Below, piece after piece: positions 60,709 through 64,000 of a stretch of DNA of 64,000 bases. The stretch is from the NCBI RefSeq assembly GCF_042477335.2, contig NC_091251.1:33186501-33250500 (forward strand), given 5' to 3'. The number at the start of each line of letters is the position of its first letter. The first letter of the stretch is position 1. The stretch is from Ovis canadensis. Taxonomy: Eukaryota > Chordata > Mammalia > Artiodactyla > Bovidae. Both the position numbers and the translations under genes were made by a program. The notes beneath the pieces were generated by a model. That model had not been told where the DNA came from. It saw only the letters and a list, made by a program, of their open reading frames with translations, and did not search any database.

Positions 60709-62009
60709 TAAGAATGACTGTCATCTTCACAACAACCGCTTAAGATAGTTGGATTGTAATTCCCCCTCTACAGATGAAGAAACTGAGGCAAGGGGCTAGG
60801 GTACCTGTCAAAAATCATTGAGCAGTCTAGAATAGGATGGGAACCTGGGCAGTCTGGCTCCACAGCCTGTATTTTATCTGAGACTGAAAGCGGCCCCACA
60901 GAGTTCTTAATTTCACCCTCAAACTCTTCTTCCCCTAGTTTTTCCCATCTCATTGTTACTATGATTATCTAGTTGTTCCAGCCAAAAACCTACAAATCAC
61001 CCTTGATTCCTCCCTATTCTCGCTCCCAAGGTTCACTCCAGCAGGATTTCTTATCAGTTCTGTGTCTAAAATATATCCACGCCTGTCCTCTCCACTCACA
61101 CTGTCACTGTGCTCTTTCCCTACGGAACTGCCATAGCCTCCTGGTGTGTTTCCACTCTTGTTTCTGAATAGTCCAATTTCTACACAGCCAGTGAGCTTTC
61201 TAAGCTCTAAATTAAATCCTGGCATTCTCCTGCTTAAAACCAGACCGGGCTGGTACTGAACTCACGTTCATCTGTTTGCTTCTTGAAAGCCAGTACTCAA
61301 GAGACACGTATTGGTGGGAAGGGACTAGCTGCATTATTCAGGAGGTCATCAACCTGGGAAGACGGTGGACTAATGTCCATTAGTTGCCATTTCCAAGTTG
61401 CTGGTTATGGGACAAAGGGTTTTAAAGTGGAGTTTCAGGGGTGTTCGAGATGGGGCTACTATGTGCAGAAGAGCAAAGTCAGCCCCAATAATAATAATAA
61501 ATTGGTCATGTGGTGTTCTGGTCAGCACCATCTAGAAGGGTTTATGTGCCTTTAGTCTTCTACTCCAGGCTTGGTCTGCTCCCGTATTCTTAAGTCCAGT
61601 CCCTGGGATTCTTAAGCAAGATTGTCTCCCACTCAACTAGTCATTATCTAAAAGCTCTAAGACATGCCAGGGTCAGTAGGGAGCGAAGATGCAGGTAAGT
61701 TTTAAAATCTGTGCTGCTGGAGCAGCTTATGGCTACACTTCCAATGCCTTCCCAACACCTTTAGAACCATGCAAAGTGCTACCCTCATCTATTTGGCCTT
61801 GCAGCCATCTCTAACCTCAACTCCACCACTTGCCCCTGACCCTGCTGCCTCAGCCCCACAGTCCTTCTGCTTCTCAAATTCACCAGCCTTCTACCTAAGC
61901 CTTGGCATCTGTTCTTCCTTCTGGAGGAACACTCTTCCCTGTGGCATGGCTGCCCCTCATTCTTCAGGTCTCAACTCAGATGTCACCTCCCTCAAAAGAG
62001 AGGGGATAT
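60709..62009. other. Intergenic, ancient LINE-2/MIR-like remnants, no gene
   Basis: CTCTACAGATGAAGAAACTG at about 60768 is a reversed MIR-like core. 60965-61250 and 61735-61995 read like L2 (AAATCACCCTTGATTCCTCC; CAGATGTCACCTCCCTC). No coding exon. Confidence 0.45.
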
Positions 62010-62190
62010 ATGTATACCTAGGAGCCTAGTGGGGTGCTGCTTACGGGGTCACACAGAGTCGGACATGACTGAAGCGGCGCAGCAGCAGCAGCAGCATGGC
62101 TGATTCATGTTGAGGTTTGACAGAAAAAAACAAAATTCTGCAAAGCAATTATCCTTAAATTAAAAAATAAATTAATTTTAAAAAAAAGAT
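62010..62190 (+). mobile_element. Bov-A tail joined to an A-rich LINE-like tail
   Basis: Starts with a truncated BovA 3' part (GGGGTCACACAGAGTCGG, then (GCA)n) and continues CATGGCTGATTCATGTTGAG... into an A/T-rich tail. The second part resembles a common bovine LINE tail that I cannot name with certainty. Confidence 0.6.
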
Positions 62191-62599
62191 GTCGCTTCCC
62201 CATAGAGCTCTTCTCTATCCATCAATCTGATTAGTTGGTTACCTCCAGTCTCTTAAGTATATCACCCTATTTTATTTTGTATCCTACTTAGCACTTATTG
62301 TTTAACATCAACGTGCTTGTTTGTTCATTAAATTCTCTTTTCTCTAAAATGTAAGCTCCTTAAGAGCCTATCTGTCTGTTCACACCCAGGACCCAGAACA
62401 GGGTCCAGCACAGAGCTGCAGGTGTTTGCTACTTACACACTTAAAAGCAACAATTTGCAAGATGTAACTTATCATTGTTCCTTGAATATGTGGAGCAAAC
62501 TCCAATAGTTGTACTGTTTTTTAATAAAAATGATGTGATTTATTTGATTAATCTCCCATTCTTAGAAATTTAAGTCTTCCCAAAGTTTTACTAATTTTT

Positions 62600-62850
62600 T
62601 TCTCAATTAAAAAAAAATTGGAGTATAGTTGATTTATAGTGTTGTTAATTTCTACTGTGCAACAAAGTCATTCATTATACATGTATATGTACATTCTTTT
62701 TAATATTTTCCATTATAGTTTATCATAGGATATTGAATATATAGCTCCCTGTGCTATACAGTAGGGCTTTGTTGTTTTTCTGTTCTATATATACTAGTTT
62801 GCATCTGTTAACCCCCAGATCCCAGTCCATCCCTCCCCCCCCTCAACAAA
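62600..62850. repeat. LINE-derived AT-rich sequence
   Basis: TTGGAGTATAGTTGATTTAT, CTACTGTGCAACAAAGTCA and TCCCTGTGCTATACAGTAGG are phrases typical of L1-derived repeats in artiodactyls. Confidence 0.6.
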
Positions 62851-63796
62851 AGTTTTGCTATTCTAAATAGAGCTGTAATAAATATCCTTGTACAAGAAAA
62901 TAAATCTTTGGGTTCATTTTAAATTATTTCCTTAAGATAACCCCCAGAGTGAGAATTATTATGCAAACAACATTGAACACATTTAAGGTGGTTTGATATA
63001 CTGTATTAGTTTCCAGAAATACATCAGTATCTCTTTTTATTGAACTTGGGGGAAAATGTGAGAGCTTAAGATTTTTAACAACTTTGTAACTTGCTTCACA
63101 TTTATTCACTTCATCCTGGTCCTCTGCATGTATCAGAACTCAAAAATGCTTGAAATCCTCAAAAACAAAAACAAACAGAAAAAAACGGGAAGGCAATGCT
63201 ATTCTCCAAACAGCTAGAGGGAAAGAAACGAATATATGTTGAGCTCCTACTATGAGTTAAGCTCGAACTGGGTGCTTTATGGGGATCATCTCCTTTTTTT
63301 TTCTAGGGGTGAGCATCAGAATCCCTATTGTCCCAGTTTAATTTGTTCTTAGGCCTCTGGCTCCCCTCCCACTAGAATGGAAGGGCAAGGACCTTATCTC
63401 TGTTACTCATGCTGATTCATAGCCTGTGACATACTAGGTGTTCATTAAATATCTGTTGAATGGAAAATGAACTAAATTGGAGGGTGATGGGGCGTCTGGA
63501 GGCTTAGGAGTGCAGTGGATGATTATGTTTTAGAGAATTTGTGGGAAGAATGCATGAGGGATAACTAGTCCAGCTCTGGGAAGACATAATTGGGTACTCA
63601 GGGAGAGCTGAGTAATGACCAGCTGAGCAAAACTCTTACTGGAATTGTACCTCAGCAAAAGTACTAGGGAAATGTATTTAATACCATTTACATTTTATAT
63701 GATTATTTCCTTTACATCATCCTTTATAAAACAGAATGCCTTTCTTAAAAAATTAAAGATGTATTCTTAGTTTTGGCTTTAAGAAATTCACTAGAA
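62851..63796. other. Intergenic, no gene recognised
   Basis: AT-rich, with an L2-like end at about 63350-63470 (GACATACTAGGTGTTCATTA). Nothing else identified. Confidence 0.5.
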
Positions 63797-64000
63797 GACT
63801 TCCTTGGTGGCTCAGTGGTAAAGAATCCACCTGCCAACGCAGGAGACACAGGTTCAGTCCCTGATCCAGGAAGATCCCACATGCCTCGGAGCAACTAAGC
63901 TCATGTACCACAACTTCTGAGCCTGAGCTCTAGGGTCAGTACTCTGCAAGAAAAGTCACGGCAATGAGAAGCTCAAACACCACAACCAGAGAGTGGCCCC
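63797..64000 (+). mobile_element. CHR-type SINE running off the window edge
   Basis: Head GACTTCCTTGGTGGCTCAGT, GTTCAGTCCCTGATCC, then GGAGCAACTAAGCTCATG and the longer body up to the last base. Its end is outside the window. Confidence 0.8.

Noticed and set aside
57720..64000. Search for TINF2 exons downstream of TGM1
   Set aside because: Only SINE, LINE-2-like and L1-like sequence was recognised; TINF2 probably lies beyond the window.

Overview
The window is mammalian nuclear DNA from a ruminant, most probably a bovid (cattle, sheep or goat). It carries five multi-exon genes whose exons can be joined by hand into complete reading frames. It also carries many ruminant-specific interspersed repeats: Bov-tA/Bov-A2 SINEs, CHR-type tRNA-derived SINEs, a 5'-truncated BovB (RTE) LINE and a bovine-type mariner MITE. 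The species cannot be fixed from the sequence alone.

Gene order and strand: CIDEB (+, coding 2120-4458), NOP9 (-, 10647-4999), DHRS1 (+, 11472-18963), RABGGTA (+, 35682-40909), TGM1 (+, 43335-57519). This matches the order I know for human 14q12 (TGM1-RABGGTA-DHRS1-NOP9-CIDEB), read in the opposite direction. I found no part of TINF2 or LTB4R2, the expected outer neighbours. The exons sum to 219 (CIDEB), 636 (NOP9), 313 (DHRS1), 567 (RABGGTA) and 837 (TGM1) codons plus stop. The first four equal the human lengths as I recall them. TGM1 is about 20 residues longer.

Layout: 1-2119 upstream of CIDEB with one SINE; CIDEB and NOP9 converge with nearly overlapping 3' ends near 4.88-5.0 kb; NOP9 and DHRS1 diverge from a CpG-rich region (10.4-11.25 kb); DHRS1 has a repeat-filled intron 3; a 16-kb gene-free stretch (19.2-35.1 kb) holds a 93-bp tandem duplication, a probable solo LTR, SINEs and the BovB; RABGGTA has a CpG-rich promoter; a 2.3-kb spacer leads into TGM1; the last 6.3 kb is repeat-rich spacer.

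The genes do not form a pathway. CIDEB acts in hepatic lipid-droplet/VLDL lipidation, NOP9 in 40S ribosome assembly, DHRS1 is a short-chain dehydrogenase, RABGGTA is the alpha subunit of Rab geranylgeranyl transferase, and TGM1 is the keratinocyte cross-linking enzyme.

I did not find a new multi-gene system. The observations most worth checking are: (1) TGM1 appears to have lost the usual exon-2 start codon and to start in exon 1; (2) a textbook U12-type intron before the last exon of RABGGTA; (3) two GC-AG introns (CIDEB, RABGGTA); (4) an expanded in-frame 15-bp minisatellite in TGM1; (5) a mariner hairpin in TGM1 intron 14 resembling the source of the bovine miR-2284/2285 family; (6) a SINE lying exactly between 68-bp direct repeats in DHRS1.
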